A stretch of 64,000 nucleotides of DNA from Rufibacter glacialis (GCF_008271745.1 NZ_VKKZ01000023.1:354904-418903), one strand, 5' to 3'; shown: positions 1-7,875, counted from the stretch's first letter. Notes: generated by a model from the sequence alone, not told the origin. Program-made: numbers and translations.

Positions 1-387
1 GCCGACAATACCCAAGGGCACACGCGGACAAGGGAGGTGAGTTCCCTTGACGAAGATACCTATCTTTTGACCGAGACGAGCAGCGACAAGACCTATGGGT
101 ACGACAAGGCCAACCCCGTCAAGGTGGGTGGGAGCGGGGAAAGCAGCGGCCCCCGTAACGAGCGGAGGTTCCTCAACGCGCTGCTCGGGCCTAGCGGGGA
201 GCGGGTGGGCTACCATCGGGCGGGGAGCTGCTGCGGCTTCGAGACCCCGAACGGGTTCATGGGTGGGGGCATGCTTGATATTTACAGGGTGTACTGGGAA
301 GGAGGGAAGGACACCCTAAACATCTACCTCAACATGTATGACAGGGGTGACCTGAAGGTGCCCGTGGGGCTTACGGCCAAGAAATAG
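1..387 (+). CDS. Cys-rich lipoprotein-family protein, 5' end cut by window (copy 1)
   Basis: The reading frame is open from base 1, so the gene starts left of the window; a GTG at 37 is in frame but is probably not the start, because the residues before it (ADNTQGHTRTREV) match the region after the lipobox in the second copy at 11129-11586. The visible protein has an EDTYLLTETSSDKTYGY segment, NERRFLNALLGP, a GSCCGF cysteine pair and LNMYDRGDLKVPVG near the end. As I recall, a Bacteroidota family of small lipoproteins with these motifs exists and is often mislabelled 2-dehydro-3-deoxyphosphooctonate aldolase; I see no aldolase signature. Function unknown. The TIMP-like gene follows 91 bases downstream, and the same pair recurs at 11.1-12.3 kb. 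Confidence 0.75.
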   Translation, partial: ADNTQGHTRTREVSSLDEDTYLLTETSSDKTYGYDKANPVKVGGSGESSGPRNERRFLNALLGPSGERVGYHRAGSCCGFETPNGFMGGGMLDIYRVYWEGGKDTLNIYLNMYDRGDLKVPVGLTAKK

Positions 388-478
388 GGTGTCCGCTAGA
401 GCTTATCCCAGACCTGGGAGACCACCTGATCCGCTGGCAGGGATTCCTTAAAGCTATTTACCTTTCCTATCCCCATAA

Positions 479-1087
479 ATGAGACTTGCCGAATTCATTC
501 TCGCCTTCCTCCTGCTCACGGCCCAAACGGCGTTAGCCTGCTCCTGCCTGAAGGCCCCCACAGTGAAGGATAACTGGCGGGCGGCGAGCCAAGTCTTCAT
601 TGGCCAGGTGGAAAGGGTGGACACCTCAGGAGGTTTCTATTCCTCAGGCGGGGGTAGTGTAACGCTGTTCACCGTCAGGGTGCTGGAGTCCTTCAAGCGG
701 GAGGTGCACGAGGGCTACCCCTTGAGGACATTCGTAAGCTCAGGGGAAGGCGCGTGCGATAGCTATTTCCGCGTAGGGGAGAAATACCTGATCTACGCAT
801 ACGGTGATTCCCCCAGGGGCATGCTCAAGTCTTCCCTCTGCGATAGGACAGGGCTGCTGGAGCATATCGAGGAGGGGGAGCTTGAGTTGGTAAGGAAGCT
901 CTGGCAGGAAGCGAAAGGTGCGAAATATGTCTCCTTTGTCAGCGCTGAGGAGTTTGAGCTGAACCTGCTGAGGGCCTCCAACGAGAAACTGGAGGAAAGA
1001 CTAGGCTTGGCCAAGGCCGCGTTGGCCACCATGGCGGCTGGATTCATTTTGCTTCTGCTTATCCAGTGGAGGAATGGGAAGCTTTAG
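479..1087 (+). CDS. TIMP/NTR-like secreted protein with C-terminal membrane anchor (copy 1)
   Basis: The 202-residue product starts with a Sec signal peptide (residues 1-20), and the predicted mature N-terminus is Cys-Ser-Cys. An N-terminal C-x-C created by signal cleavage is the hallmark of tissue-inhibitor-of-metalloproteinase/netrin-type domains. The VFIGQVERV strand, further cysteines in GACDSYF and SLCDRTG, and the FRVGEKYLIYA segment fit the same fold. After a charged, probably coiled segment (about 155-178) comes one hydrophobic helix (about 180-196) and a basic tail, so the domain would sit outside the membrane. In animals the family inhibits metalloproteases; a bacterial role is not established. 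It pairs with the upstream lipoprotein gene, and a close paralogue lies at 11677-12285. Family assignment is moderate; inhibitor function is only inferred. Confidence 0.8.
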   Translation: MRLAEFILAFLLLTAQTALACSCLKAPTVKDNWRAASQVFIGQVERVDTSGGFYSSGGGSVTLFTVRVLESFKREVHEGYPLRTFVSSGEGACDSYFRVGEKYLIYAYGDSPRGMLKSSLCDRTGLLEHIEEGELELVRKLWQEAKGAKYVSFVSAEEFELNLLRASNEKLEERLGLAKAALATMAAGFILLLLIQWRNGKL

Positions 1088-1347
1088 TAATTGTTTGGTA
1101 GGGTGAGGAGCAGGAGTATTGACAGCCAACATCCACTTGGGACAACGTTCAAAATCAAATTGTCCCGACCCGTTCTCAAAGGGGTAAGTAGTGTTAGAAT
1201 CGACTATCCGACATATACAAAGGCCTCAGCAATACTTGGCTGGCTTAAATACCTGGAACGTCACATAGAATTCCATGATCAGAAAAGCTTAATTTAAGAC
1301 TCCTGTTAAATTTTAATCGGTGTGCACTACTTGTAAGAGGACACACG

Positions 1348-1509
1348 ATGGCATATCGATCCAACATGCACAAATTTATATTCACTTGGTTTCTTTGGGT
1401 AATACAAACATCCTTGGCCATTAGCAATATTTATGTATACCCTAGCGCCCTCTCTGGCCTCTTGAATCTATGGGATCTGCCAGGCTCGCAAATGGTTGGG
1501 TTTCAATGA
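1348..1509 (+). CDS. possible 53-residue exported peptide or gene fragment
   Basis: In the 480-base stretch 1088-1568 the only reading frame I find plausible starts at ATG 1348 or, better, ATG 1366. From the second ATG it reads MHKFIFTWFLWVIQTSLAIS, which resembles a signal peptide, followed by about 27 residues and a stop. It may be a small secreted peptide or the stump of a gene that lost its 3' part. Base composition here is more AT-rich than the neighbours. Another frame at 1091-1297 (TTG start) has no recognisable features and is not called. Low confidence. Confidence 0.25.
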   Translation: MAYRSNMHKFIFTWFLWVIQTSLAISNIYVYPSALSGLLNLWDLPGSQMVGFQ

Positions 1510-1568
1510 GACGCAATCATGGCTCTACTGACTAATATGGTGCCTGATACTTGGCCTCTGATTTCATT

Positions 1569-1805
1569 CTAGGTGTGGTGGCCGAGGGTTGTCTCTAGGT
1601 CGCGGATCACCGTGTATAGGAGGTGAATCTTAACCTTGCACTCCAGGAACTCAAGGATGTCTCCCTGGCTGGCGTTGGGGTTCACGAACAGAGCTTCGCT
1701 GTTGAGCGCGTCAAGCTTTGTCCTTATCAGCGTCTCGTACAGGTGCACCTCGTGCCTGTACCTTGAGAGCAAAACCTCTATCTGGTCCTTCATTGGTTCC
1801 TCCAT
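1569..1805 (-). CDS. small hypothetical helical protein
   Basis: This is the only minus-strand gene in the first 12 kb. I prefer the ATG at 1805 (MEEPMKDQIEV) over the in-frame GTG at 1859, because the upstream extension is proline/glycine-rich and not helical. The 78-residue product is charged, predicted all-helical and probably cytoplasmic, with a conserved-looking core (LLSRYRHEVHLYETLIRTKL ... LEFLECKVKIHLLYTVIRDLE). I do not recognise the family. It is flanked by AT-richer non-coding DNA on both sides. Confidence 0.5.
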   Translation of the reverse strand: MEEPMKDQIEVLLSRYRHEVHLYETLIRTKLDALNSEALFVNPNASQGDILEFLECKVKIHLLYTVIRDLETTLGHHT

Positions 1806-2050
1806 CGTAATCCCGTTACGTAGACCCTCGGGCAAAGATCTAACAGGTGCATCACCCACACTGCCGCCCTAACTACCAAATTGCTTCTGCCTGGTAAATT
1901 TTCTCGCGCCATCTGGACGATTAGGGTTACCAATTTGGGTAAAACAGATTAATGGTATAATGTGCTTGTCAGTAGGTTGCGGAGACTTCGTGCCACGTGG
2001 GGCCGCAGCATAGCCAAAACCATGTACCAAATCTTGTTTTCTTCTAACAC

Positions 2051-2818
2051 ATGAGAAATGAACTCGGTATCTTATCATCTATGTATTTCCTGCTGGGGCT
2101 GGCAGCACTGCTGCTGAACGACCTCGTGCTGAAGGGCCTTTACGGCAACTGGCTCACGGGCAAGCTCTCCGATTTCGCTGGCCTTTTCGTCTTCCCCCTG
2201 TTCTGGTGCGCCTTGTTCCCTAAATACAGGCTCCAGGCTGTGCTTTTGACTGGGCTTGTGTTCATCTGGTGGAAATCCCCGCACAGCCAGCCTTTCATCG
2301 ACCTGTGGAATAGCCATGTGCCTCTCCAGATCGGGAGGGTGGTGGACTTCTCCGACCTGATGGCGTTGGCCGTGCTGCCAGCCGCCTTCCTCTACAGCAA
2401 GCAGCCGCTCAAGGCCAGCGGGATAAGGGTAAACCCCCTGTTCCCGCTGGCCTTGTCCGCCTTCGCCTTCATGGCCACCAGTAGGGTTTCCAGCGTAGAG
2501 GTGAACAAGGTATATGTGCTGGACATGGAGAAGGCCACTCTTGGGCAGAGGCTGAACCTGTTGGACTCCCTCCACGGGGGGGACGGTGTTCGAATGATGG
2601 GGGATATTCCCGAGATGGTTTACCTCAAAATACCCAGCGACCTGTGCTTCGATAGAATCGATGCCGCGGTAAGGGTGGACGAGCTTCCCGACGGGAAGAC
2701 GCTCCTGACGCTGGAGAGCATTTCCCATTCCTGTCCAGAGGGAGACGAAGACGAAGCAAAAGGTATCAGGGATTTTGAGAAGGCGGTGATTGGAAAACTA
2801 AAAGGGAAAACGCCCTGA
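2051..2818 (+). CDS. multi-pass membrane protein of unknown function
   Basis: The 255-residue protein has about four hydrophobic segments in its first 150 residues (near 9-30, 50-75, 95-115 and 128-145) and a soluble C-terminal domain from about 160. The NDLVLKGLYGNWLTGKLSDF stretch followed by AGLFVFPLFW looks like a conserved signature of a family I recall from Bacteroidota without assigned function. The C-terminal part carries VYVLDMEKATLG and two cysteines (DLCFDR, SHSCPEG). The ATG at 2051 gives a clean N-terminus directly before the first helix. It sits alone, with 190 bases of non-coding DNA before it and 60 after. Confidence 0.65.
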   Translation: MRNELGILSSMYFLLGLAALLLNDLVLKGLYGNWLTGKLSDFAGLFVFPLFWCALFPKYRLQAVLLTGLVFIWWKSPHSQPFIDLWNSHVPLQIGRVVDFSDLMALAVLPAAFLYSKQPLKASGIRVNPLFPLALSAFAFMATSRVSSVEVNKVYVLDMEKATLGQRLNLLDSLHGGDGVRMMGDIPEMVYLKIPSDLCFDRIDAAVRVDELPDGKTLLTLESISHSCPEGDEDEAKGIRDFEKAVIGKLKGKTP

Positions 2819-2878
2819 ATGCAACTTCTTAGTAGAGCAACCAGAATAAAAAAAGTTTAATGATTAAAAATAGGGTTA

Positions 2879-3469
2879 ATGATTAGGAATATGGAGGATC
2901 CGAGGGAAGGCAGGGAGCTTCTGGCCTTGTTCAAGGTGGGGCTGGCGAGCGGCCTGATCAAAAGGGAGGAAGCCACCGCGTGGGCGGACGGCATCATCCT
3001 GCGCGAGCCTGAGCCTGACATCCTCTTCATAGAGCTGTCCCTTGCCAAGACAACGGATGAGGCGGTGACCTTGCTGGGGGAGTGCCTGCGCTCGGAAGCG
3101 CCAGTGAACGGCATGGTGCTGCTGGGGCTTCTCCACAGGAGCCTCATGGAAGGGGAAGACCTCGGCGTCATTGTTAGAACCATGTACGGTGTGATGGATG
3201 TGGCCGAGTTTACCGAGCTGGAACGGGGCTACATCTACCAGTTGAATGATGGCTATGACCTTGCATCTGAGAAGATTTGGGGCACCATCCCGAAGGTGAG
3301 GCAGGACATGGAGGAATTCCTCTCGGTCTATAGTGATTTCACTTGGCAAAACCACGGGCTTTGGGAGACGCTGGGAAAGAAGGCCGACCAGGCACTGAAG
3401 GAGTTGGAGAGGGAATACCGAGCCGTTGCCGCCAGAGCAACGGGCAACGGCGATCCAACGCAGGGATAA
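2879..3469 (+). CDS. hypothetical cytoplasmic protein, paralogue of the gene at 7994
   Basis: The 196-residue protein is hydrophilic and mostly helical, with ELLALFKVGLASGLIKREEA, ADGIILREPEPDILFIELSL and FTELERGYIYQLNDGYDLAS as its most distinctive stretches. The first 140 residues align closely with the product at 7994 (same ADxIILREPEPD and TELERGY motifs), showing a duplication within this region. Function is unknown; the pattern of small soluble proteins duplicated among membrane and secreted proteins is reminiscent of immunity-type gene arrays, but no toxin partner is visible. The start could be ATG 2879 or ATG 2891 (MEDPREG). Confidence 0.65.
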   Translation: MIRNMEDPREGRELLALFKVGLASGLIKREEATAWADGIILREPEPDILFIELSLAKTTDEAVTLLGECLRSEAPVNGMVLLGLLHRSLMEGEDLGVIVRTMYGVMDVAEFTELERGYIYQLNDGYDLASEKIWGTIPKVRQDMEEFLSVYSDFTWQNHGLWETLGKKADQALKELEREYRAVAARATGNGDPTQG

Positions 3470-3686
3470 TCGGGGAAGAAAGCGGGGAGGCGCAGACTTT
3501 GGTAGGATCTGCCGCACTTTCACCATTCCAACTGTTTACCTAGGCCATTTTCACAATAGTCGTTACCCCACTCCTAAAGCCTGACCTTCCCCAAAGTTTG
3601 TGGTAATTACAGGGCAATACACTAGATTTATGAGCCATTTAATCCCCTGTTCCAGTAGACCAGCTTCTACTAGTAAAACCCGCTTT

Positions 3687-4232
3687 ATGTCATCAAAATT
3701 ATCCGTAAAATTATTGATACTGCTGGTAGCTGCCAGTTGCCTTTTGCCGCTCCTTTCCTTCAGGCCAAACATTACTGAATGGGTAAAGGTGAGGCTGACC
3801 CCTGCCGTATCCGTCAGTTTCCCAGAGAAACCCACCCAGCAGGAAATGAACGGAATACAAATCTATAAGGTGGCAAGGCCAGAGGCGGTATACATGGCCA
3901 TGTACCTCAATCACAAGTCCGAGGCTGGGCAGCAGACCGTCACGGAGGCCCGTTCGTACCAGTTCTATTTGGGGATGATGAACTCCATGGTGCGCAACGT
4001 GAATGGTACCCTGACGGACTCAGCCTCTTTCTCCGTGGGAGGGGTTAAGGGCCTTGATTTCAGCTACACCGCCCAGCAGGCCAACGGCACGGTGGGAAGG
4101 CGGCGCAACCGCGTGCTGTTCAGAAAGAACATGGTGTATTCCTTGGCCTATACCCCGCTGGTACAGGCCACTGATTCCTCCCGTGCCGTGGAGGAGCGAT
4201 TCCTGCGCTCGATCGAGATCACTAAAGATTGA
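3687..4232 (+). CDS. secreted hypothetical protein
   Basis: I start this gene at ATG 3687, where the product begins with a good signal peptide (MSSKLSVKLLILLVAASCLL); the longer frame from 3600 would bury it. The mature part (about 155 residues) reads as beta-rich, with VSFPEKPTQQEMNG, YKVARPEAVYMAMYL, FSVGGVKGLDFSYT and RNRVLFRKNMVYSLAYTPLV. This pattern, a short secreted protein with SFP and a late VYSLAY strand, occurs in Bacteroidota proteins of unknown role. A decayed copy of its C-terminal 45 codons lies at 6204-6345. Confidence 0.65.
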   Translation: MSSKLSVKLLILLVAASCLLPLLSFRPNITEWVKVRLTPAVSVSFPEKPTQQEMNGIQIYKVARPEAVYMAMYLNHKSEAGQQTVTEARSYQFYLGMMNSMVRNVNGTLTDSASFSVGGVKGLDFSYTAQQANGTVGRRRNRVLFRKNMVYSLAYTPLVQATDSSRAVEERFLRSIEITKD

Positions 4233-4337
4233 TGGCCCCCACACCCGAACCACCAGCTAGGTTGATTCAAGAAAGGCTTCTGGCCATCTAATTCCGCTGG
4301 CGGTCTCATGCGCACATTAAATTATGGTCAATAGACA

Positions 4338-4787
4338 ATGCCCTTTTCAGAACCTATCAGGATGCAAGACGGAAAATTGAAGCCTGAAGAGCTGAGCGAC
4401 TTTGCGGATCGGCTGAACGCCGATGCGCTCGGGACGAAGGCCCGTTTCGGTATATTCGGGAATGGGGATAATACAGAGAGTAGCCACATTGAAGCCAACC
4501 CCGCTGGTTTGAGGCTTTTCTCCGCCCAACTGCTGGAGGCCCTACGGCGGTTTGAGGAGCAAAGGGAAACGACTGCCGTCCTCGATGAAGAGGCATGGGG
4601 AGAGGGCAGCGAAACGGTCATCAGCCACATAGAGCTGGCTGATACGACGCTGGCAGGTCAGGGGGAGGACGAAAGGCCCGAGACGGTGAAGGAACAGGCC
4701 CTAAAAGTAGGCTGCCTGCTCACATTGCTGTTTTTACTGGTGGCTTTGGTCACAGGGATCGTGACTATTTTCAAGGGGCTGTTTTAG
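4338..4787 (+). CDS. tail-anchored hypothetical protein
   Basis: The 149-residue protein has no signal peptide. It has a charged helical cytosolic part (about 1-120) containing the IFGNGDNTESSHIEANPAGL segment and an ELLEALRRFEEQRE-like helix, then one hydrophobic helix near the C-terminus (about 125-145, CLLTLLFLLVALVTGIVTIF). That gives a C-terminally anchored topology with the domain in the cytoplasm. I do not recognise the family. It lies 25 bases upstream of the next gene on the same strand, so the two may be cotranscribed. Confidence 0.55.
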   Translation: MPFSEPIRMQDGKLKPEELSDFADRLNADALGTKARFGIFGNGDNTESSHIEANPAGLRLFSAQLLEALRRFEEQRETTAVLDEEAWGEGSETVISHIELADTTLAGQGEDERPETVKEQALKVGCLLTLLFLLVALVTGIVTIFKGLF

Positions 4788-4812
4788 GCGCCAGACAAAT
4801 TATATAGGCCAT

Positions 4813-5832
4813 ATGAGACAACTAATCACAATCGCCCTGTGGCTGTGCTGCGGGTGCGTTTTCGCGCAGGATGGACCGAAGGCACTCCTCGGAAGCTGGG
4901 TGAAGGCCAAGGTAGAGTACAGGGACGGTACCGCCCTTCCCGATGAGGACGGCGTGAAGCACAGCTACCTGCGCTATTCCTTCGAGAAGACCAGCAGGCT
5001 CTTTGTCGCCCTTGCCTACGAGGACAAGGGCATGGCCATGGCCTATAGCATGGGGAAAGGTATCTTGGAGGTCAAAAGCCCCCAGGGGTTCACCATGAAC
5101 CGCTTCCTCGTCGAGCGGCAAACCGAGGGGGAGATGGTGCTGCTCCAAGCGGCGAACGGCGGGTTCAGCGATGACGGGTGCGTGCGCTACTATTTCACCG
5201 CGGAGCCGAGCTACCAGGCAGGTATCCCGCTCAGAGCGGAGGACGTGCTTGCCGTTACTGCTGGTGACACGCTCTTCGCCGCCAGCCCGAAGGTGTACGC
5301 CAAATACAGCGGCCCAGTCTCCTTCCATGATTTCCTGACGGCCAACATCCCCTCCTACAATACCGTGCAGTCCTCCGACAACACCTTTCTGGCCAGCTTC
5401 ATCGTCAGGAAGACGGGGGAGGTGGACAGCCTCCAGATTCTGGAGAGCCTCAACCCCGTGTTCGACGCGCAGTTCACCAAGGCGTTCCACAAGGCGAAAG
5501 GCAAGTGGATCCCCGCCACACTCGGGGGGAGGAACGTGGACGTGCGCATGCTGGAGCGGTTCAGGTTCGTCTCCTCCCGCAACTTCCTTCCCCTCTATGA
5601 CTACTCCAGCAAGGCTAGGTCGGCGATACAGGCCAAGGAATACCTCAAGGCCCTCTATTACCTGGACATGGGTCTGAAGAAGGTGCCCACGGACGCCGAC
5701 CTGCTCTACCAGCGCGCGGTGGTGAGGCTGCGGCTGGGCAACAGGGCCGCTGCCTGCGAAGACCTCCACCAGATCAAGGCCCTGGGGAAACAGACGGCCG
5801 ATGCGCTGATCAGCCAAAGCTGCACGAACTAA
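4813..5832 (+). CDS. exported TonB-C-like and TPR-type protein
   Basis: The 339-residue product has a signal peptide (MRQLITIALWLCCGCVFA, cleaved before QDG). Residues 20-135 form an unassigned beta-rich domain. Residues about 165-255 resemble a TonB C-terminal domain (FLASFIVRKTGEVDSLQILE ... FHKAKGKWIPATLGGR ... ERFRF), a module common in Bacteroidota exported proteins. Residues about 260-325 look like a TPR pair (KEYLKALYYLDMGLKKVPTD, LLYQRAVVRLRLGNRAAACE), ending in a Cys-containing tail. A periplasmic scaffold role is likely but the partner is unknown. The membrane-protein gene 5844 follows after 11 bases, suggesting an operon. Confidence 0.65.
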   Translation: MRQLITIALWLCCGCVFAQDGPKALLGSWVKAKVEYRDGTALPDEDGVKHSYLRYSFEKTSRLFVALAYEDKGMAMAYSMGKGILEVKSPQGFTMNRFLVERQTEGEMVLLQAANGGFSDDGCVRYYFTAEPSYQAGIPLRAEDVLAVTAGDTLFAASPKVYAKYSGPVSFHDFLTANIPSYNTVQSSDNTFLASFIVRKTGEVDSLQILESLNPVFDAQFTKAFHKAKGKWIPATLGGRNVDVRMLERFRFVSSRNFLPLYDYSSKARSAIQAKEYLKALYYLDMGLKKVPTDADLLYQRAVVRLRLGNRAAACEDLHQIKALGKQTADALISQSCTN

Positions 5833-5843
5833 TCCAAACGCTT

Positions 5844-6200
5844 ATGCCCATTTTGCTCCCCACCTTGCTTGGTCTGCTAGCCGTGACCGCCATCGATTTC
5901 TTCGGATCCCTCGCCTCAAGGCGGCTGGGTTTTAACTACGCCCTACTAACGCCGCTATCCCTTATCACTTACGCCTTCATCGGGTACTGGGTCTCGAAAG
6001 AAAGTGCGCTCCCCTGGGCGATCCTGAGTGCCTGCGCGGTAGGAGTCTACGATGCCACGGTCGGCTGGTCGATCGCCTTGCGGATGGGGGCTAACCTTGG
6101 GCAAGACCCGAGGGCGCAGCAGAGCGGCCTCCGCCAAAGGTTAACGGCCATGCTTGGCATTTCCTCTGTTTGCGCCCTTGTGGGACATTACTTGGCTTAA
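5844..6200 (+). CDS. small four-helix membrane protein
   Basis: The 118-residue product is almost entirely hydrophobic, with helices near 5-22, 33-50, 55-72 and 98-115 joined by short charged loops (ASRRLGFNY, VSKES, QDPRAQQSGLRQR). It has the size and layout of small inner-membrane proteins of unknown function in Bacteroidota. It starts 11 bases after the TonB-C/TPR gene and is probably cotranscribed with it. A gene remnant follows immediately. Confidence 0.55.
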   Translation: MPILLPTLLGLLAVTAIDFFGSLASRRLGFNYALLTPLSLITYAFIGYWVSKESALPWAILSACAVGVYDATVGWSIALRMGANLGQDPRAQQSGLRQRLTAMLGISSVCALVGHYLA

Positions 6201-6203
6201 TTC

Positions 6204-6345
6204 CAAGCAGACGGCGACACTATGGTAAGAAGAGCAACCACATGCTGTTCAGGAAGAAAATAGTAAATTGTTTGGCCTATATCTAGCTGGCACAGCCCAC
6301 CGATTCCTCTCGGCAGGAAGAAGAGGCATTCCCTCTGCTCAATTG
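6204..6345 (+). pseudogene. decayed fragment of the secreted-protein gene at 3687
   Basis: Translation from 6241 reads MLFRKKIVNCLAYI, stop, LAQPTDSSRQEEEAF. This lines up with VLFRKNMVYSLAYTPLVQATDSSRAVEERF at the C-terminus of the 3687-4232 protein, with an in-frame TAG. Bases 6204-6240 align with the preceding QANGT-GRRRNR codons in a shifted frame. Only about the last 45 codons remain, without a start. It is a remnant of a tandem copy that decayed between the 5844 and 6390 genes. Confidence 0.7.
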
Positions 6346-6389
6346 TGACCGCAGAGGGTTGATTTACCCGATAGTAACCAAAATCATAA

Positions 6390-6971
6390 ATGGATAAGTT
6401 TGAAAAAGCCAAGGCCAACGCCCGCCTGCTCCTGATCCTGCTGGCGGTCTCGTACGCGCTGTACCTCATCGTAGCCCTTGACCTGTTCATGACCTATGAG
6501 ATTTTCGTGGGGCTGGCGATGCTGCTCGCCTTGATGGCCAGTGTCGCCCTCTTCCTGACGATCGCCTCGGAGTCAGGCCTCGTTGGCATAAAGTCTGGCG
6601 GAAAGGCTTTGGCGGCCTCAGCCGCATTGGCCGCCTCCTTCGCGCTTACCTTCGCCTACAGGAATGGTCTGCTTTGGGGCACGCCCGTCCTTGATGCCGC
6701 CTTCATCGACGACAGGAGCAGGATGGATCTGGAGCTGTATAAAAACGGGAAATACCTGCTGCTCTCGGGTTGGATGTTCGGGGAGGAGAGGTTCTCTGGC
6801 ACCTACACGATGGAGGGTGACAGGGTAATCTTTGGCGAGTACCCGATCGCGGGTTCGGATTTCATCCCTCGGGAGCTGTTGGTCGACAAAAAGGAGAAAA
6901 GGATCTACTTCAGTAAGAAGGTGGATGGCATCTATGACAGTAGTTACTATTATTTCCAGATCGATTTCTGA
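6390..6971 (+). CDS. three-helix membrane protein with extracytoplasmic beta domain
   Basis: The 193-residue protein has three hydrophobic helices (about 13-32, 36-58 and 72-90) and a C-terminal soluble domain rich in beta strands (DLELYKNGKYLLLSGWMFG, FSGTYTMEGDRVIFGEYP, KRIYFSKKVDG). The F-x-G-x-Y/W-x-x-x-G-D-x-L/V-x-F pattern is the kind seen in lipocalin-like META/DUF domains. The protein at 9833 has the same layout (helices, then a GTWEKKGDTLILE strand pair), so the two are probably distant paralogues. Function is unknown. Confidence 0.6.
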   Translation: MDKFEKAKANARLLLILLAVSYALYLIVALDLFMTYEIFVGLAMLLALMASVALFLTIASESGLVGIKSGGKALAASAALAASFALTFAYRNGLLWGTPVLDAAFIDDRSRMDLELYKNGKYLLLSGWMFGEERFSGTYTMEGDRVIFGEYPIAGSDFIPRELLVDKKEKRIYFSKKVDGIYDSSYYYFQIDF

Positions 6972-6992
6972 GCCAAGGCAAAATTTGACATC

Positions 6993-7039
6993 CAAACTAC
7001 TCTCAAAATTCCTCCAAAATGGATTTTGAGAGTAGTTTG
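6993..7039. repeat. perfect 17-bp inverted repeat (hairpin), possible terminator
   Basis: The arms 6993-7009 and 7023-7039 are exact reverse complements (CAAACTACTCTCAAAAT and its complement). Two further pairs (T-G, C-G) extend the stem to 19, leaving a 9-base loop. It starts about 20 bases after the stop of the 6390 gene. There is no long T run after it, so it is either an unusual terminator, an mRNA 3'-end stabiliser or the core of a small mobile palindrome. The following 210 bases to 7252 hold nothing I can call. Confidence 0.75.
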
Positions 7040-7251
7040 CAGCAGATTGGGAACTGTAACCAGTTGAAGGCGGACGAAGGAAAGTTGACCTTGCCTGAGG
7101 TTGATAGGCTTGCGATTTCTATCTTGCACCACTACCGCAGTGGGGCTGCAATAAATAAAACCGCACCCGCACAAAACCAGCTATAGTGCAAACGCGCAGT
7201 GGCTTAACCGTTTGCAGTTATCCTTAATAAAACGAATACCTTGAGAAGAAC

Positions 7252-7875
7252 ATGAAAGAGAAATTCCTAAAGGCCAAACACTGGCAATTATTCATCCTGA
7301 CCTGCGGAATACCTGTGGTTTTCCAGTTAGGGATAATGGAGGTAATCCTTTCAAAAATCGGCAGCGGGGGTGATTCTGACCCCTCGGCCGTGTTCACCTA
7401 CCTGAAGCTCTCTCTGGTGGTGGTGGTTTTGTTCGCGGCAATTTTCTTTGGATGGTTTTGGTCAGTTGCGATCGGACTACAGGGCGGGGTTCCCAAGAAT
7501 GTGAAGATGAAGGTCAGGAAGTTCAAGGTGTTCTTCTTCATGCCGTTGGCATATATCCTGCTCATCTCTATAACCATGGGGGGAGCAGTGGATGGAATGG
7601 TGGGAGGGGGCACAGGCCCAAGCGAGGGGCTTATCGGCGGCTTCATCGGGATCATTGTGCCGCTGCACCTATTCTCCATGTTCTGCATTTTCTATTGCCT
7701 CTATTTCGTGGCAAAGACATACAAGACGGTGGAGCTTCAGAGGGAGGTGGGTTTTTGGGATTTCTCTGGGGAATTCTTCCAGTTTTGGTTTTTCCCGATC
7801 GGGATATGGAGCTTGCAGCCTAAAATCAACAGAATGGCTGAGGGGACAGGCACTGCCCCTGACAACTGGTTTTAA
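7252..7875 (+). CDS. four-helix membrane protein
   Basis: The 207-residue protein has hydrophobic segments near 12-33, 48-75, 92-110 and 128-152, and a cytosolic C-terminal tail with EFFQFWFFPIGIWSLQPKIN, a stretch I recall from hypothetical Bacteroidota membrane proteins that end in an Ile/Trp-rich amphipathic region. A glycine-rich loop (GGAVDGMVGGGTGPSEG) separates helices 3 and 4. It is alone between a hairpin and the 7994 gene; function unknown. Confidence 0.65.
   Translation: MKEKFLKAKHWQLFILTCGIPVVFQLGIMEVILSKIGSGGDSDPSAVFTYLKLSLVVVVLFAAIFFGWFWSVAIGLQGGVPKNVKMKVRKFKVFFFMPLAYILLISITMGGAVDGMVGGGTGPSEGLIGGFIGIIVPLHLFSMFCIFYCLYFVAKTYKTVELQREVGFWDFSGEFFQFWFFPIGIWSLQPKINRMAEGTGTAPDNWF

Noticed and set aside
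1..387. aldolase annotation for the Cys-rich lipoprotein family
   Set aside because: Relatives often carry the name 2-dehydro-3-deoxyphosphooctonate aldolase, but the protein is far too short and lacks the barrel; I treat it as a naming error.
1091..1297. 68-codon frame starting at TTG after the TIMP-like gene
   Set aside because: No signal, domain or conservation clue, a weak start and no RBS; more likely non-coding.
2075..2728. 217-codon minus-strand frame opposite the 2051 membrane protein
   Set aside because: Composition (many Gln, His, Pro, Glu) is that of an antisense shadow; the plus frame has clear membrane helices.
4822..5817. 331-codon open frame on the minus strand opposite the TonB-C/TPR gene
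   Set aside because: It is a shadow frame in high-GC coding DNA; its translation is rich in His, Gly, Val and Arg, with no domain or signal, while the plus strand encodes recognisable domains.
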